Source: Rhodocytophaga rosea
Lineage (GTDB): Bacteria > Bacteroidota > Bacteroidia > Cytophagales > 172606-1
DNA length: 64,000 nt
Reading direction: 5' to 3'
NCBI RefSeq assembly: GCF_010119975.1
Contig: NZ_CP048222.1
Coordinates: 3,490,501-3,554,500, forward strand
Position 1 is the stretch's first letter. Every line of letters starts with the position of its first letter. Below the pieces are notes generated by a model. That model was not told the DNA's origin, searched no databases, and saw nothing but the letters and a program-made list of their open reading frames with translations. Shown here one piece after another: positions 9,118 to 18,174 of this stretch. A program made the translations under genes and the position numbers.

Positions 9118-10076
9118 TTGTCTTGAATGTTAAGGATTTTTTTATACCGGGCCAGAAAGATAATAATACCGATGCAGGAAAAGATGAAATAATAAAAGAC
9201 CAGTTCCGACCGCATGGTATCAATCTGGAAAATCAGGTAACTCACGCCCCAATACGCATATACTACCCCAATGATCAGAAAATAAAATGATTTCTCCTGT
9301 CTGGCATACCAGATGGCTAGCAGAGTGAGTACCAGTAGCAAACCGGCAAATAAAAATTCCTGTTCCAGCACCATTAATCCCGACAGGCAAGCAATAAACA
9401 GCAGGTGAGCGCCAAAATTGAGATAAGTAAAAGTAAAATGCTTTTTAATGTTTTTCCTTTCCGTAAAGAAAGCCACTCCACATAAAGCTGTACCCAGCAC
9501 GATTCCAGTATAGATTAGCCTCGCACTGGAAAAGTCGTTATTCTGGAATATTTCCATAGGTGTAACTGCAATCCCCAGCCATGAACCAAGTGCTGTAATT
9601 GCCATAGCCAGTACCCCAATATGATCGAAATAATAGGCAACAAAAAAGAAAAGTACCATCGGAATAAAAGTGGCTAAACCATATTTTTCTCCGAAGAACT
9701 TGTACTGATACTGCAAGTAGCCTTCCAGGATTAGAAATGTAAAACAACCCAGCAGTACGATATAGTCGAAATAAGGCGATGGGCTTTCTACTTTCTGATA
9801 CGAAAAAGGCGCTTTATGTGTATACGCGTACCAGAAGGCAGCTGCACAAACGGCGGCAATCAGAGCAATTACCACCTGGTGACCGATCGTGTCAATATTG
9901 AGATAGATAAGCAAACCTAGCCCGGTATTCAACAGCAAAACACCCAGATACAAAATCGTTTTAAGCTCCCAATGCACCGACCAGGGCGCCTTTTGCTGGC
10001 TTTCCTGTATAAATGCAGCTTGTTCAGTATCAATGCACTGCTGCGCTGCCAGTTCTTCTAAAATTTTATTTGTCAT
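9114..10076 (-). CDS. DUF2157-type integral membrane protein
   Basis: The 320-residue protein has a short N-terminal cytoplasmic helix region (KILEELAAQQCIDTEQAAFI) and then about nine to ten membrane helices starting at LKTILYLGVLLLNTGLGLLI. This resembles the DUF2157 layout, in which a helical prefix precedes many TM segments. No catalytic residues are evident. It is the first gene of a two-gene minus-strand operon with the Gly-tailed membrane protein, linked by a 4-base overlap and closed by the terminator at 7891-7920. Function is unknown. Confidence 0.65.
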   Translation of the reverse strand: MTNKILEELAAQQCIDTEQAAFIQESQQKAPWSVHWELKTILYLGVLLLNTGLGLLIYLNIDTIGHQVVIALIAAVCAAAFWYAYTHKAPFSYQKVESPSPYFDYIVLLGCFTFLILEGYLQYQYKFFGEKYGLATFIPMVLFFFVAYYFDHIGVLAMAITALGSWLGIAVTPMEIFQNNDFSSARLIYTGIVLGTALCGVAFFTERKNIKKHFTFTYLNFGAHLLFIACLSGLMVLEQEFLFAGLLLVLTLLAIWYARQEKSFYFLIIGVVYAYWGVSYLIFQIDTMRSELVFYYFIFSCIGIIIFLARYKKILNIQDK

Positions 10077-10337
10077 AGATTAAATAAATCGCTATTAATC
10101 TCCTGTATATCTGCATATAGCAATTTCCAAATAAGGAGGATGGATTTCAAGTTAACAAAATAGAAGCCACAACTCAAAAAACAACAGAATTTTAACTGCG
10201 CTTTGAATGTAAGATATTTTAGCACTGCATTTTATCTATTGAATCCTTCCTTATCTAATATTTCTTAGCAAATGCGCTGGTAAAGCTTTTTCCAATACAC
10301 AGGAATCCGTATTTTAGTCAATTGTTGCCCGGTTTTT

Positions 10338-12758
10338 ATGAAAAAAACAATATTCAGTCTTCTTACGCTACTCTTTGTTGCACACACCTTTTGTTCGGCC
10401 CAGAATGCTACGCTTGCTCCCCTAACGGTTGAAAAAATCATGCGGGACCCTATACAATGGATGGGCACGTCTCCCAGTGATATCAACTGGTCGGAAGATA
10501 GCAAAACAGTTTATTTCAAATGGAATCCTGATAAAAACAAAGCTGATTCGCTGTATATGATTTCATTGAACAAGCCGGTACCAAAAAAAGTAATTCCTGT
10601 TATCCGGAGAGACTTGCCAGCTTTTACTGGTGTATATAATCGAACCAAAACCCAGAAAGTCTTTGAAAAAAGCGGAGATATTTTCTGGATGGATATAAAA
10701 AAAGGCACTATCCGCCAGATTACACAGACCATTAGTAAAGAAGATGATCCGGTTTTCAGCTTTGATGAACAGAAAATACTTTTCACCAGAGAGGATAATC
10801 TGTTTGCCTGGCATATTGCTGATGGAAGTACCATTCAGCTTACCAATTTCAAGAAAGGTAAACCTAAAGCCGAAGATAAAAAAAGCGAACAGGACAAATG
10901 GCTCAACCAGGATCAGCTGGCCTTTTTTGAGATTGTAAAGGAAAGGAAAGTTAAAAAAGATTCTACCGAAAAATATACCAAAGCCGACAAGCCCAAAGCT
11001 CCTAAAGAAATATATGTAGAGGATAAAGCCGTTGCCAGCATTAGGTTAAGCCCCGATGAAAAATTTGTTACCTACCGCCTTACGCAGGCAGCCAAAGGTG
11101 TAAAAACAGCTGTGGTGCCTAGTTACGTAACTGAATCTGGCTATACCGAGGAATTAGTTGCCCGTACTAAAGTAGGCGGCGTACAGGAGAGCTATGCTTT
11201 TTTTGTATATGATATTGCCCAAGATACTGTACTGGAAGTTTCTCCCCAGCAGATTCCTGGCATTACTGACAAACCAGATTACCTGAAAGACTATCCGCAA
11301 AAAGCCACCGAAAAAAAAGATACTTCCATAAAAAAGGAAGAAAACCGCAAAGTTGTATTTCATGGCCCTTACTGGAGTGACAATGGCAAGCAAGCAGTAG
11401 TAATTATCCGGGCTGCAGATAACAAAGACCGTTGGATTATGAGCCTGGATATAAAAACACGTATGCTGAAATTATTAGACAGGCAACGGGACGAAGCCTG
11501 GGTAGCTGGTCCTGGCATAAGCGGTGGCTGGACTTCGCCTGGAGAAATAGGCTGGTTGGGCGATAACCAGAATCTCTGGTTTCAGAGTGAAGCCAATGGT
11601 TATTCGCATTTATATACAGTAGATGTAGTGAGTGGCAAAAAACTACAACTGACCAAAGGGAAATTTGAGGTTTCAAATGTGGGTTTGTCTAAGGATAAAA
11701 AGCATTTCTACTTTGTTTCCAATGAAGTCCATCCCGGAGAAAAACACTTCTACAAAATTCCAGTTCATGGTGGCAAAGCTATTCAATTAACTTCTGGCAC
11801 TGGTGCCTATGAACCCAAACTTTCGCCCGATGAAAAATACATTGCTCTCCGCTACTCGTATAGCAATAAGCCCTGGGAATTGTACCTGATGGAGAACAAA
11901 GCTGGCGCTCGACTGAAACAGGTGACCCAATCAACAACCGAAGAATTCCGATCCTATGACTGGCGGGAGCCGGAACTCATTACATTTACGGCCAGGGATG
12001 GAGCAGAAGTATATGCCCGCTTATATAAACCAGCCAATGCAAAGCCAGGTGGTCCGGGAGTTATTTTTGTTCATGGTGCTGGCTATTTACAAAATGCACA
12101 TAAGTTCTGGAGCCAGTATTTTAGAGAATTCATGTTCCATCATTTATTAGCTGATAATGGCTATACGGTGCTTGATATTGATTACCGGGGAAGCGCAGGT
12201 TATGGCAGGGATTGGCGTATCGGCATTTACCGGCATATGGGTGGTAAGGATCTCACGGATCATATGGATGGCGCAAGATATTTGATAGAAAAGCAAGGAG
12301 TAGATGCCAAACGCCTGGGGATTTACGGAGGATCGTATGGTGGATTTATTACCTTAATGGCCTTATTCACCCAGCCAGATGTATTTGTCGCAGGTGCAGC
12401 TTTGCGTTCAGTAACCGACTGGGCACACTATAATCAGGGATATACCTCTAATATTCTTAACGAGCCCCATACTGATAGCCTGGCCTATGGCAGAAGTTCA
12501 CCCCTTTATTATGCCGAAGGATTAAAAGGCCATTTGCTGATGTGTCATGGTATGCTGGATGTAAATGTTCATTTTCAGGATATTGTGCGTTTGAGCCAGC
12601 GGTTGATTGAGCTGAAAAAAGAAAACTGGGAGCTGGCCGTATATCCAATGGAAGACCATGCCTTTGTAGAAGCCAGCAGCTGGACAGATGAATACAAGCG
12701 GATTTTTAAGCTGTTTGAAGAAAAATTAAAAGGGAATGGCATGGGGAATAAAGATTAG
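10338..12758 (+). CDS. Secreted S9-family (DPP IV / acylaminoacyl-peptidase-like) serine peptidase
   Basis: The 806-residue precursor has a signal peptide (MKKTIFSLLTLLFVAHTFCSAQ). A beta-propeller-like N-terminal region follows (about 45-540) with repeated units such as LSPDEKYIALRYS and SEDSKTVYFKWNPD. The C-terminal S9 hydrolase domain holds VIFVHGAGYLQ, the DYRGSAGYGRDWR segment, the nucleophile Ser666 in GGSYGGF, Asp741 in GMLDVNVH and His774 in EDHAFVE. S9 enzymes clip dipeptides or other short units from peptide N-termini; which specificity applies here cannot be told. It has no operon partners and probably acts in the periplasm on imported peptides. Confidence 0.92.
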   Translation: MKKTIFSLLTLLFVAHTFCSAQNATLAPLTVEKIMRDPIQWMGTSPSDINWSEDSKTVYFKWNPDKNKADSLYMISLNKPVPKKVIPVIRRDLPAFTGVYNRTKTQKVFEKSGDIFWMDIKKGTIRQITQTISKEDDPVFSFDEQKILFTREDNLFAWHIADGSTIQLTNFKKGKPKAEDKKSEQDKWLNQDQLAFFEIVKERKVKKDSTEKYTKADKPKAPKEIYVEDKAVASIRLSPDEKFVTYRLTQAAKGVKTAVVPSYVTESGYTEELVARTKVGGVQESYAFFVYDIAQDTVLEVSPQQIPGITDKPDYLKDYPQKATEKKDTSIKKEENRKVVFHGPYWSDNGKQAVVIIRAADNKDRWIMSLDIKTRMLKLLDRQRDEAWVAGPGISGGWTSPGEIGWLGDNQNLWFQSEANGYSHLYTVDVVSGKKLQLTKGKFEVSNVGLSKDKKHFYFVSNEVHPGEKHFYKIPVHGGKAIQLTSGTGAYEPKLSPDEKYIALRYSYSNKPWELYLMENKAGARLKQVTQSTTEEFRSYDWREPELITFTARDGAEVYARLYKPANAKPGGPGVIFVHGAGYLQNAHKFWSQYFREFMFHHLLADNGYTVLDIDYRGSAGYGRDWRIGIYRHMGGKDLTDHMDGARYLIEKQGVDAKRLGIYGGSYGGFITLMALFTQPDVFVAGAALRSVTDWAHYNQGYTSNILNEPHTDSLAYGRSSPLYYAEGLKGHLLMCHGMLDVNVHFQDIVRLSQRLIELKKENWELAVYPMEDHAFVEASSWTDEYKRIFKLFEEKLKGNGMGNKD

Positions 12759-12790
12759 CAGGAAAGTGGATTATGATACTAAAACCATTC

Positions 12791-13588
12791 TTATAGCATC
12801 GTTCCACAATGTTTACAATAAATAGCATCTGTCTCATGGTCTTGCAGTAAACAAGTAGGACAGGTTTGGGTACTTGCCTTTCTGGCATTGGCCCTGGAAA
12901 GTTCAGAAGTGACAATACCAGTAGGTACAGCGATGATGCCATAGCCCATAATCATAATAAAGGAAGCAAGGGTTTGCCCCAGAGCCGTCTGAGGGGAAAT
13001 ATCGCCATAGCCTACTGTAGTAAGCGTAACAATTGCCCAGTAAATACTAATTGGAATGCTGGTAAATCCATTTTCCGGGCCTTCTACTAAATACATTAAG
13101 GTACCGGAAATCATCACTATACTTAACACTACTCCCAGGAAAACAATGATCTTATGGCGGCTTGCCTGTAACGCCCTTGATAAAGTATCTGCTTCGCCCA
13201 GAAAACGGCTTAATTTAAAAATCCGGAATATTCTTAGCAAACGTACTGTACGGATCACCAGAAAATACTGGCTGCCCAGAAAAAATAAACTCAGGTAGCT
13301 AGGCAGTAAGGCGATCAGGTCTATCATTCCCAGAAAGCTGAAAATATACCGCCCCGGATACCTGACAGCAATGATACGGGCCAGATATTCTACGGTAAAA
13401 ATGACTGTAAATCCCCATTCAATTGCTTTTAGTATGTTCCCATACCTGGCCTGAATATGGGGAACACTTTCCAGCATGACGGCAAGTACACTGAAAACAA
13501 TGGCCCAGAGCAAGGTAATATCAAATGCTTTCCCTTCAGGGGTGTCCGCCTCAAAAATGATTTCATACAGTTTATCACGCCAACTCAT
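12791..13588 (-). CDS. Voltage-sensor type (6TM) potassium/ion channel with C-terminal zinc ribbon
   Basis: The 265-residue protein has six membrane helices. The fourth carries regularly spaced arginines and a lysine (VIRTVRLLRIFRIFKLSRFL, 111-130), the voltage-sensor pattern. The pore helix and filter TLTTVGYGDISPQT (188-201) contain the TVGYGD potassium selectivity signature. After the last helix it ends with CPTC (243-246) and CKHC (258-261), a short zinc-ribbon-like knuckle not usual for simple bacterial Kv-type channels. It is convergent with the S9 peptidase gene and probably monocistronic. Potassium conduction is inferred from the filter. Confidence 0.9.
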   Translation of the reverse strand: MSWRDKLYEIIFEADTPEGKAFDITLLWAIVFSVLAVMLESVPHIQARYGNILKAIEWGFTVIFTVEYLARIIAVRYPGRYIFSFLGMIDLIALLPSYLSLFFLGSQYFLVIRTVRLLRIFRIFKLSRFLGEADTLSRALQASRHKIIVFLGVVLSIVMISGTLMYLVEGPENGFTSIPISIYWAIVTLTTVGYGDISPQTALGQTLASFIMIMGYGIIAVPTGIVTSELSRANARKASTQTCPTCLLQDHETDAIYCKHCGTML

Positions 13589-13739
13589 GATCGAAAGAAG
13601 CTATAAGTATTTCAAAGATGGAAATATAACTTCTTACGGTGAGCTTAACAATCACTAAATGGTTAATCCAGGTTTTTTACAAGCAGTTCTGAAGGGCTTT
13701 TCCTGAGATCATTAAGGTGAGTTGACCGGTAACGGAAGC

Positions 13740-15110
13740 TTATACCCTGATTCCAAATTTTTCGAGGCGACGGTATAAGGCAAAGCGGCTCATGCCCAGG
13801 GATTCTGCTACTTTACTGATATTGCCGGCATGATGGGTAATGGCCTTTAGAATCATGGCTTTTTCTATATCTTCCAGCGACATAGTGCCTACTTCTGGCA
13901 AATTATCTTTGGACGGCGTACCCGGCTGAATGGCATTGGCGAGGTTAAAATCATCCGCCTGTAATACTTGTCCTGGTGACATAATCACTGCCCGTTCAAT
14001 AGTATGTTTGAGTTCACGTATATTGCCGGGAAAAGTGCGGGATTGCAGCCAGCGAAGGGCATTTTCACTCAGTTCCATATTGTCTCTGCGGTAGGTTTTA
14101 GCAGCCATTTGTAAAAAATGTCTGGCAAGCAAAGGAATGTCTTCCCGGCGTTCCCGTAATGCTGGCAGATGCACAGAAATCAGGTTAAGCCTGTAATACA
14201 GATCTTCCCTGAATTCTTCTCTGGCTATCATGTCCATTAAGTTCTTATTGGTAGCTGAAACCACCCGCACATCTACATTACGGCTTTTGTTGGAGCCTAC
14301 TACTTCAAAGGTCCGTTCCTGTAATACCCGTAATAATTTTACCTGGCAGCTAAAATCCAGGTCGCCAATTTCGTCGAGGAAAATAGTACCGGTATGTGCT
14401 TCCTCGAAACGGCCTTTACGGTCAGCACGGGCATCCGTAAAGGCACCTTTTACATGGCCAAATAATTCGCTTTCAAACAAAGTAGAAGGTATGCTTCCCA
14501 GATTCACTTTTACCAGTGGCCTGTTTTTGCGCAGACTATTTCTATGAATAGCATCTGCTATTACTTCTTTACCAGTACCACTTTCGCCGGTAATCAGCAC
14601 AGAAGCATCTGTTGCACTCACCCGGCCAATGATTTGTAATAACTGAAGCAGTTTAGGATCACGGCCTACTACACCTGAAAAATCATATTGTTTATCGAGT
14701 TCCTCCCTTGAAAAAGCTTTGAGTGGTACATCAACACTGGCCAGTTTCAAAGCCGTACGCACTGATTGTACAATTTGCTCATTGGTCCAGGGTTTGGTAA
14801 TAAAGTCAGAAGCACCGGCTTGCATACCAGAAACGGCCAGAGAAATGCTTCCCCAGGAGGTAATGAGAATCACTGGTATAGCTGGAAAAGTAGTTTTGAT
14901 CTCCTGCAATAAAGCCATTCCTTCATTACCAGTCGTTTGCCTGGAAAAATTCATATCCTGCAATACCAGATCTATTCTTTCCTTTTTCAGCACAGCCATG
15001 GCATCTGTAGGAGATTTAGCGGTACGTGTTCCATAACCAGCCTGTTTGAGCACCAGTCCTAAGGATACCAATACAGAGGCATCGTCGTCAACAATCAGAA
15101 CAGTTTGCAT
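13740..15110 (-). CDS. Sigma-54-dependent NtrC-family response regulator
   Basis: The 456-residue protein has a receiver domain (1-120) with the acidic pocket at 8-10, phospho-acceptor Asp52 and Lys106. The AAA+ domain (about 145-380) has Walker A GESGTGKE (175-182), the sigma-54 contact loop as GAFTDA (222-227; canonical GAFTGA) and Walker B TIFLDEIGD. The Fis-type helix-turn-helix is at the end (NISKVAESLGMSRFALYRRL). It is the last gene of the minus-strand operon that encodes the MacAB-like exporter, so it very likely activates the sigma-54 promoter at 20172-20186. No histidine kinase gene is adjacent, so the phosphate donor must be encoded elsewhere. Confidence 0.93.
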   Translation of the reverse strand: MQTVLIVDDDASVLVSLGLVLKQAGYGTRTAKSPTDAMAVLKKERIDLVLQDMNFSRQTTGNEGMALLQEIKTTFPAIPVILITSWGSISLAVSGMQAGASDFITKPWTNEQIVQSVRTALKLASVDVPLKAFSREELDKQYDFSGVVGRDPKLLQLLQIIGRVSATDASVLITGESGTGKEVIADAIHRNSLRKNRPLVKVNLGSIPSTLFESELFGHVKGAFTDARADRKGRFEEAHTGTIFLDEIGDLDFSCQVKLLRVLQERTFEVVGSNKSRNVDVRVVSATNKNLMDMIAREEFREDLYYRLNLISVHLPALRERREDIPLLARHFLQMAAKTYRRDNMELSENALRWLQSRTFPGNIRELKHTIERAVIMSPGQVLQADDFNLANAIQPGTPSKDNLPEVGTMSLEDIEKAMILKAITHHAGNISKVAESLGMSRFALYRRLEKFGIRV

Positions 15111-15116
15111 GGAGGA

Positions 15117-15588
15117 AGTAAGTGATTGAGAGAATGAGTGATTAGTTAAGTTATATTATTTCTTGCTTTTGCAAAGACAGATAATAGTTCCAACGTTTCT
15201 TTTTTGAGCTCTGTCAGTTTTGTAGCTTGTACCATTTCTGTCTCTTCTAGGATCTCTAACCAGAATAATGTTTCGTCTGCTTCTTCTACAACAATGCTCA
15301 TTTTAGCAAAGAAATCTGCTTTCGACCGGGCTCTGCATGCTGCTCTATAATTGGCAGCAACTGATGTTGAAGAACGTATAAGTTGTTTTCCAACAATTAT
15401 TAACTCATCCGTTTTTGGCAATTTAGCATACATTTTAATAATACGTACGGATAGTTGTTTTGTCCGTTGCCTGAAGATTTCATTGAATTTTTCCTTTTCC
15501 ATGATAGATATTTAAGTACATACTGAATACAGTATAATACCTAAACATCACTCAATCACTCAATCACTCATTCTCTCAATCGCTTACT
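15117..15588. repeat. 472-bp segment bounded by a 27-bp inverted repeat, IVS-like
   Basis: The left arm is 15117-15143 and the right arm 15562-15588; they are reverse complements at 26 of 27 positions. The shared core is TCACTCATTCTCTCAAT. The right side also has a tandem run of TCACTCAA-type octamers (15549-15564). The only gene inside encodes a four-helix-bundle protein of the 23S rRNA intervening-sequence family. The right arm covers the stop codon of the permease gene, and the left arm ends seven bases from the start codon of the response regulator. In the operon mRNA the arms would fold into a long stem that loops out the whole gene. Confidence 0.8.
15146..15502 (-). CDS. Four helix bundle protein (23S rRNA intervening-sequence / S23 family)
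   Basis: The 118-residue protein is almost entirely helical. It shows the family hallmarks IVGKQLIRSSTSVAANYRAA followed by CRARSKADFFAKMSIVVEEADETLFWLEIL. Members are encoded inside intervening sequences of bacterial 23S rRNA and also as stand-alone genes; a relative, Avd, is an accessory protein of diversity-generating retroelements. The molecular role of the stand-alone forms is not established. Here it lies within an exporter operon, flanked by the inverted repeat at 15117-15143 and 15562-15588, which suggests it came in as an insertion. There is no reverse transcriptase or rRNA nearby. Confidence 0.88.
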   Translation of the reverse strand: MEKEKFNEIFRQRTKQLSVRIIKMYAKLPKTDELIIVGKQLIRSSTSVAANYRAACRARSKADFFAKMSIVVEEADETLFWLEILEETEMVQATKLTELKKETLELLSVFAKARNNIT

Positions 15589-16768
15589 CCGCATGTAAGG
15601 CTTCGGTGGGCTGAATTTTGGTAGCAAGCATACTGGGATAAATGCCGCATAGCACAGTTACTGCATAAATAGATAGTACCGAAATCAAAAGTGCAATTAT
15701 GTACACTTTCGTAGATACAAAACTCAACACACCCAGAATCGGAAATTGTATCACCAGTATTAATGCAGCCAGCATTCCTAAGCTGGTTATCATCAGTAGT
15801 TCTCCTAAAATTTGCCAGTTAATATCCTTTTTGGTAGCACCTGTTGCCCGGCGTAAGCCAATTTCGCTGATACGGCCCATTACATTCTGCCAGATAATGC
15901 CTATTAAACCCAAGGCTACCATGGCAATCAGGAAGGCAGCGATTAAACTGGCAACAATCAGTGGAGTAATGTACATACTGATTTTATCTTCCCTTTCACG
16001 GGTGAGTGATTCTACGCTAAACGTCCATTCCTTCACAGTGCCTTGTAATAATCTGGATAGCTTTTCCTCAAACTGAGCCGTGGTGCCGGGACGAACTTTT
16101 ATCACCAGGGTTTCAGGAATGCGGCCTGTTGTATCCTGCAAAGTCATTCGCTCGAAGTAAAAATTGGTAGACGCTGCATATTCACCATCCTTCTTATAGT
16201 TAGTAATCACGCCAACAATTTCGGTAGGTTTATCAGTATTATTCAGATCAAATAAAGGTTTACCAATAGGATCTTCTGCGCCAAAAACGGCCTGGGCAAA
16301 ATGTTCATTAATCACAACCGGGTTTTTATTACTCATCCCATCATCCGGCGTAAACCACCTGCCTCTGGTTATATGTAAATCGAGCGTCTGCACAAGGTCA
16401 TCAGTTCCGCCTGTTGCTTCATAATCGTACCTTTTTCCTTTAATTGAAGTAGAACCATTCCAGTTATTTGAACTAAATGGAGTAATGGACATCCCGGATA
16501 CAGACACTACTTCGTCCATGGTACGCAGATTAGCAAAGAGCTGACGGAATGAAGCTAACTTACTTATATTGCTACTCCCTTTTGTATCTATTTCTACAAC
16601 CCATTGATTTTCGTAGGTAAAACCTAAAGGATCTTTTTTATTATCGAGATAAAACACGGCCATGGTCACTACGGCATAGAGTACGATAAAAGAAAAGAAT
16701 ATTTCCGTCATGATCAGAAAGTTGGCTTTTCTGCGGTTCCAGATGAGTTTAAATATATGCCGTATCAT
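15584..16768 (-). CDS. ABC transporter permease, MacB/FtsX type (second permease of the operon)
   Basis: The 394-residue protein has one N-terminal helix (FLIMTEIFFSFIVLYAVVTM), a periplasmic MacB_PCD-like domain (about 45-255) and an FtsX domain of three helices (about 270-385). The FtsX domain contains the motif GEIGLRRATGATKKDI (here ISEIGLRRATGATK) and ends in SMLATKIQPTEALHAE. FtsX-type permeases transmit ATPase motion to the periplasmic domain (mechanotransmission) rather than forming a channel. It overlaps the preceding permease gene by four bases. The two permeases are likely a heterodimer working with the ATPase and adaptor encoded upstream. Confidence 0.9.
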   Translation of the reverse strand: MIRHIFKLIWNRRKANFLIMTEIFFSFIVLYAVVTMAVFYLDNKKDPLGFTYENQWVVEIDTKGSSNISKLASFRQLFANLRTMDEVVSVSGMSITPFSSNNWNGSTSIKGKRYDYEATGGTDDLVQTLDLHITRGRWFTPDDGMSNKNPVVINEHFAQAVFGAEDPIGKPLFDLNNTDKPTEIVGVITNYKKDGEYAASTNFYFERMTLQDTTGRIPETLVIKVRPGTTAQFEEKLSRLLQGTVKEWTFSVESLTREREDKISMYITPLIVASLIAAFLIAMVALGLIGIIWQNVMGRISEIGLRRATGATKKDINWQILGELLMITSLGMLAALILVIQFPILGVLSFVSTKVYIIALLISVLSIYAVTVLCGIYPSMLATKIQPTEALHAE

Positions 16769-18006
16769 TTGGAGCCTCCTTTCAGTGCATCAACCGGGTT
16801 AAGTTTAGACATTTTCCAGGCCGGATATACGCCGGATAGTAAGCCAAAGAATACAATAGTAAGTAATCCGTAACCAAAGATGCGCACATTCAGTTGCAGG
16901 TCGGCATAGCGAATCAGTGCTTGCTGATTAATATATTGTAGCACAAAATAAGATAACATAAAGCCTACTATACCACCTACTAAGGTGAGCAAGAGGTTTT
17001 CCACGATAAACTGGCCCACAAGTATATTGGAAGAGGCGCCAAACGCTTTGCGTACTCCTATTTCTGAGGATCTTTCAATAATGCGGCTAATGTTAATATT
17101 TACCAGATTGATAGTAGGCAAAATCATAAATAAGATCATAATACAAATAATAATAGTAATCATCATTCCGGAACGGTTATCCTGGTCAGAGCCACTGAGC
17201 AATTGCCTGGATATGGTTTCGAAGAAAGTATCCGCATTTACCTGGAGTTTATTAAGGTTTTTATCTGGCAATTCTACTTTGGTGAGCATAGCAGCAAAAT
17301 CAGATTTAATAAGCGGAAGATCATCAGGGCTCTTTGCTAAAATACTCGCCATAAAATTATCCATGAATTTATCTTTATAAATTGAAGAAGGCTGTGTACT
17401 AATGGGTACCCAAACATCAGAAAAACAAGTAAAACGCAGGATAGAAACATTATTCACCACACCTACCACCTGGTAATTCCTGCCACCCACATCAATTGAT
17501 TTGCCCAACGCAGATCCCTCACCAAATAACTGCCGACTGGTAGCCTGGTTAATTACGGCTACAGCATTGGCATTCTTTTCATCGTCGCTTGTTAAAGGAC
17601 GGCCTTCTATAAACTCAAATTCCATAATGTTCCAGAACTCGCCGTCGGTATACTTCAGATACAGAGGCAACGCTTCACCATTTTTATAGATATCTACTCC
17701 TTGCATTACGGAGTGTATGGATATTTTTTCAGCACCAGGCAAAGTGCGTACATAGGTATTTAAAAATTTGTATCCTGGTGGGCCATTCATGTTAAAACCT
17801 TCATCATTATGCATCCGCATAAAATACACTCCAAGTGTGCGGTCTGTTTTTATTTCAGGTGCGTGCGAACCAAATATATTGTCGAGCATGGCAGTGGCTA
17901 CCATAAGCACCACCAGTGTAAAGCTGATGCCAAACAAGCTGATGAAAGTGAAGAACTTGCGCCGCATAAGTACTTTCGTGGCGATTAATAAATAATTTCT
18001 TAACAT
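16765..18006 (-). CDS. ABC transporter permease, MacB/FtsX type (first permease of the operon)
   Basis: The 413-residue protein shares the layout of its neighbour: an N-terminal helix (FFTFISLFGISFTLVVLMVA), a large periplasmic MacB_PCD-like domain (about 45-270), and C-terminal FtsX helices with SSEIGVRKAFGASSNILVGQ and the ending MSKLNPVDALKGG. Its stop overlaps the start of the second permease by four bases. It lies 168 bases after the ATPase gene; that gap is filled by a dispersed inverted-repeat element, and its start codon is only four bases from the arm, so the ribosome-binding region lies inside the repeat. Function: antimicrobial, lipoprotein or peptide efflux by family analogy; cargo unknown. 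Confidence 0.9.
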   Translation of the reverse strand: MLRNYLLIATKVLMRRKFFTFISLFGISFTLVVLMVATAMLDNIFGSHAPEIKTDRTLGVYFMRMHNDEGFNMNGPPGYKFLNTYVRTLPGAEKISIHSVMQGVDIYKNGEALPLYLKYTDGEFWNIMEFEFIEGRPLTSDDEKNANAVAVINQATSRQLFGEGSALGKSIDVGGRNYQVVGVVNNVSILRFTCFSDVWVPISTQPSSIYKDKFMDNFMASILAKSPDDLPLIKSDFAAMLTKVELPDKNLNKLQVNADTFFETISRQLLSGSDQDNRSGMMITIIICIMILFMILPTINLVNINISRIIERSSEIGVRKAFGASSNILVGQFIVENLLLTLVGGIVGFMLSYFVLQYINQQALIRYADLQLNVRIFGYGLLTIVFFGLLSGVYPAWKMSKLNPVDALKGGSK

Positions 18007-18010
18007 AATT

Positions 18011-18173
18011 GTCTGGAACCTGGAGTTGCAGGATTAAAGGATTTACCGGAATATTTTAGAGTGAATTTTTGTCTGGAACCTGGATTACACAGAATATTGG
18101 AGTTGCAGGATTAGGAATTAAGTGAAAATAATAATCCCAAGAATCCTTTAATCCGATGAATCCAGGTTCCAGA
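18011..18173. repeat. Dispersed inverted-repeat element, copy A
   Basis: The left arm starts at 18011 with GTCTGGAACCTGGA and continues to GGATTAAAGGATTT (18044). The right arm (18142-18173) is its reverse complement and ends in AATCCAGGTTCCAGA. The left arm is partly duplicated at 18071-18113, where TGGAGTTGCAGGATTA recurs. The element fills the gap between the ATPase gene stop (18175) and the next start codon (18006) within an operon. Matching elements are at 29447-29624 and 62238-62432. Confidence 0.82.
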
Positions 18174-18174
18174 A

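Noticed and set aside
14230-14547. Long antisense frames across the regulator, permease and mutL genes
   Set aside because: All coincide with strongly conserved genes on the other strand and have no protein-family pattern.
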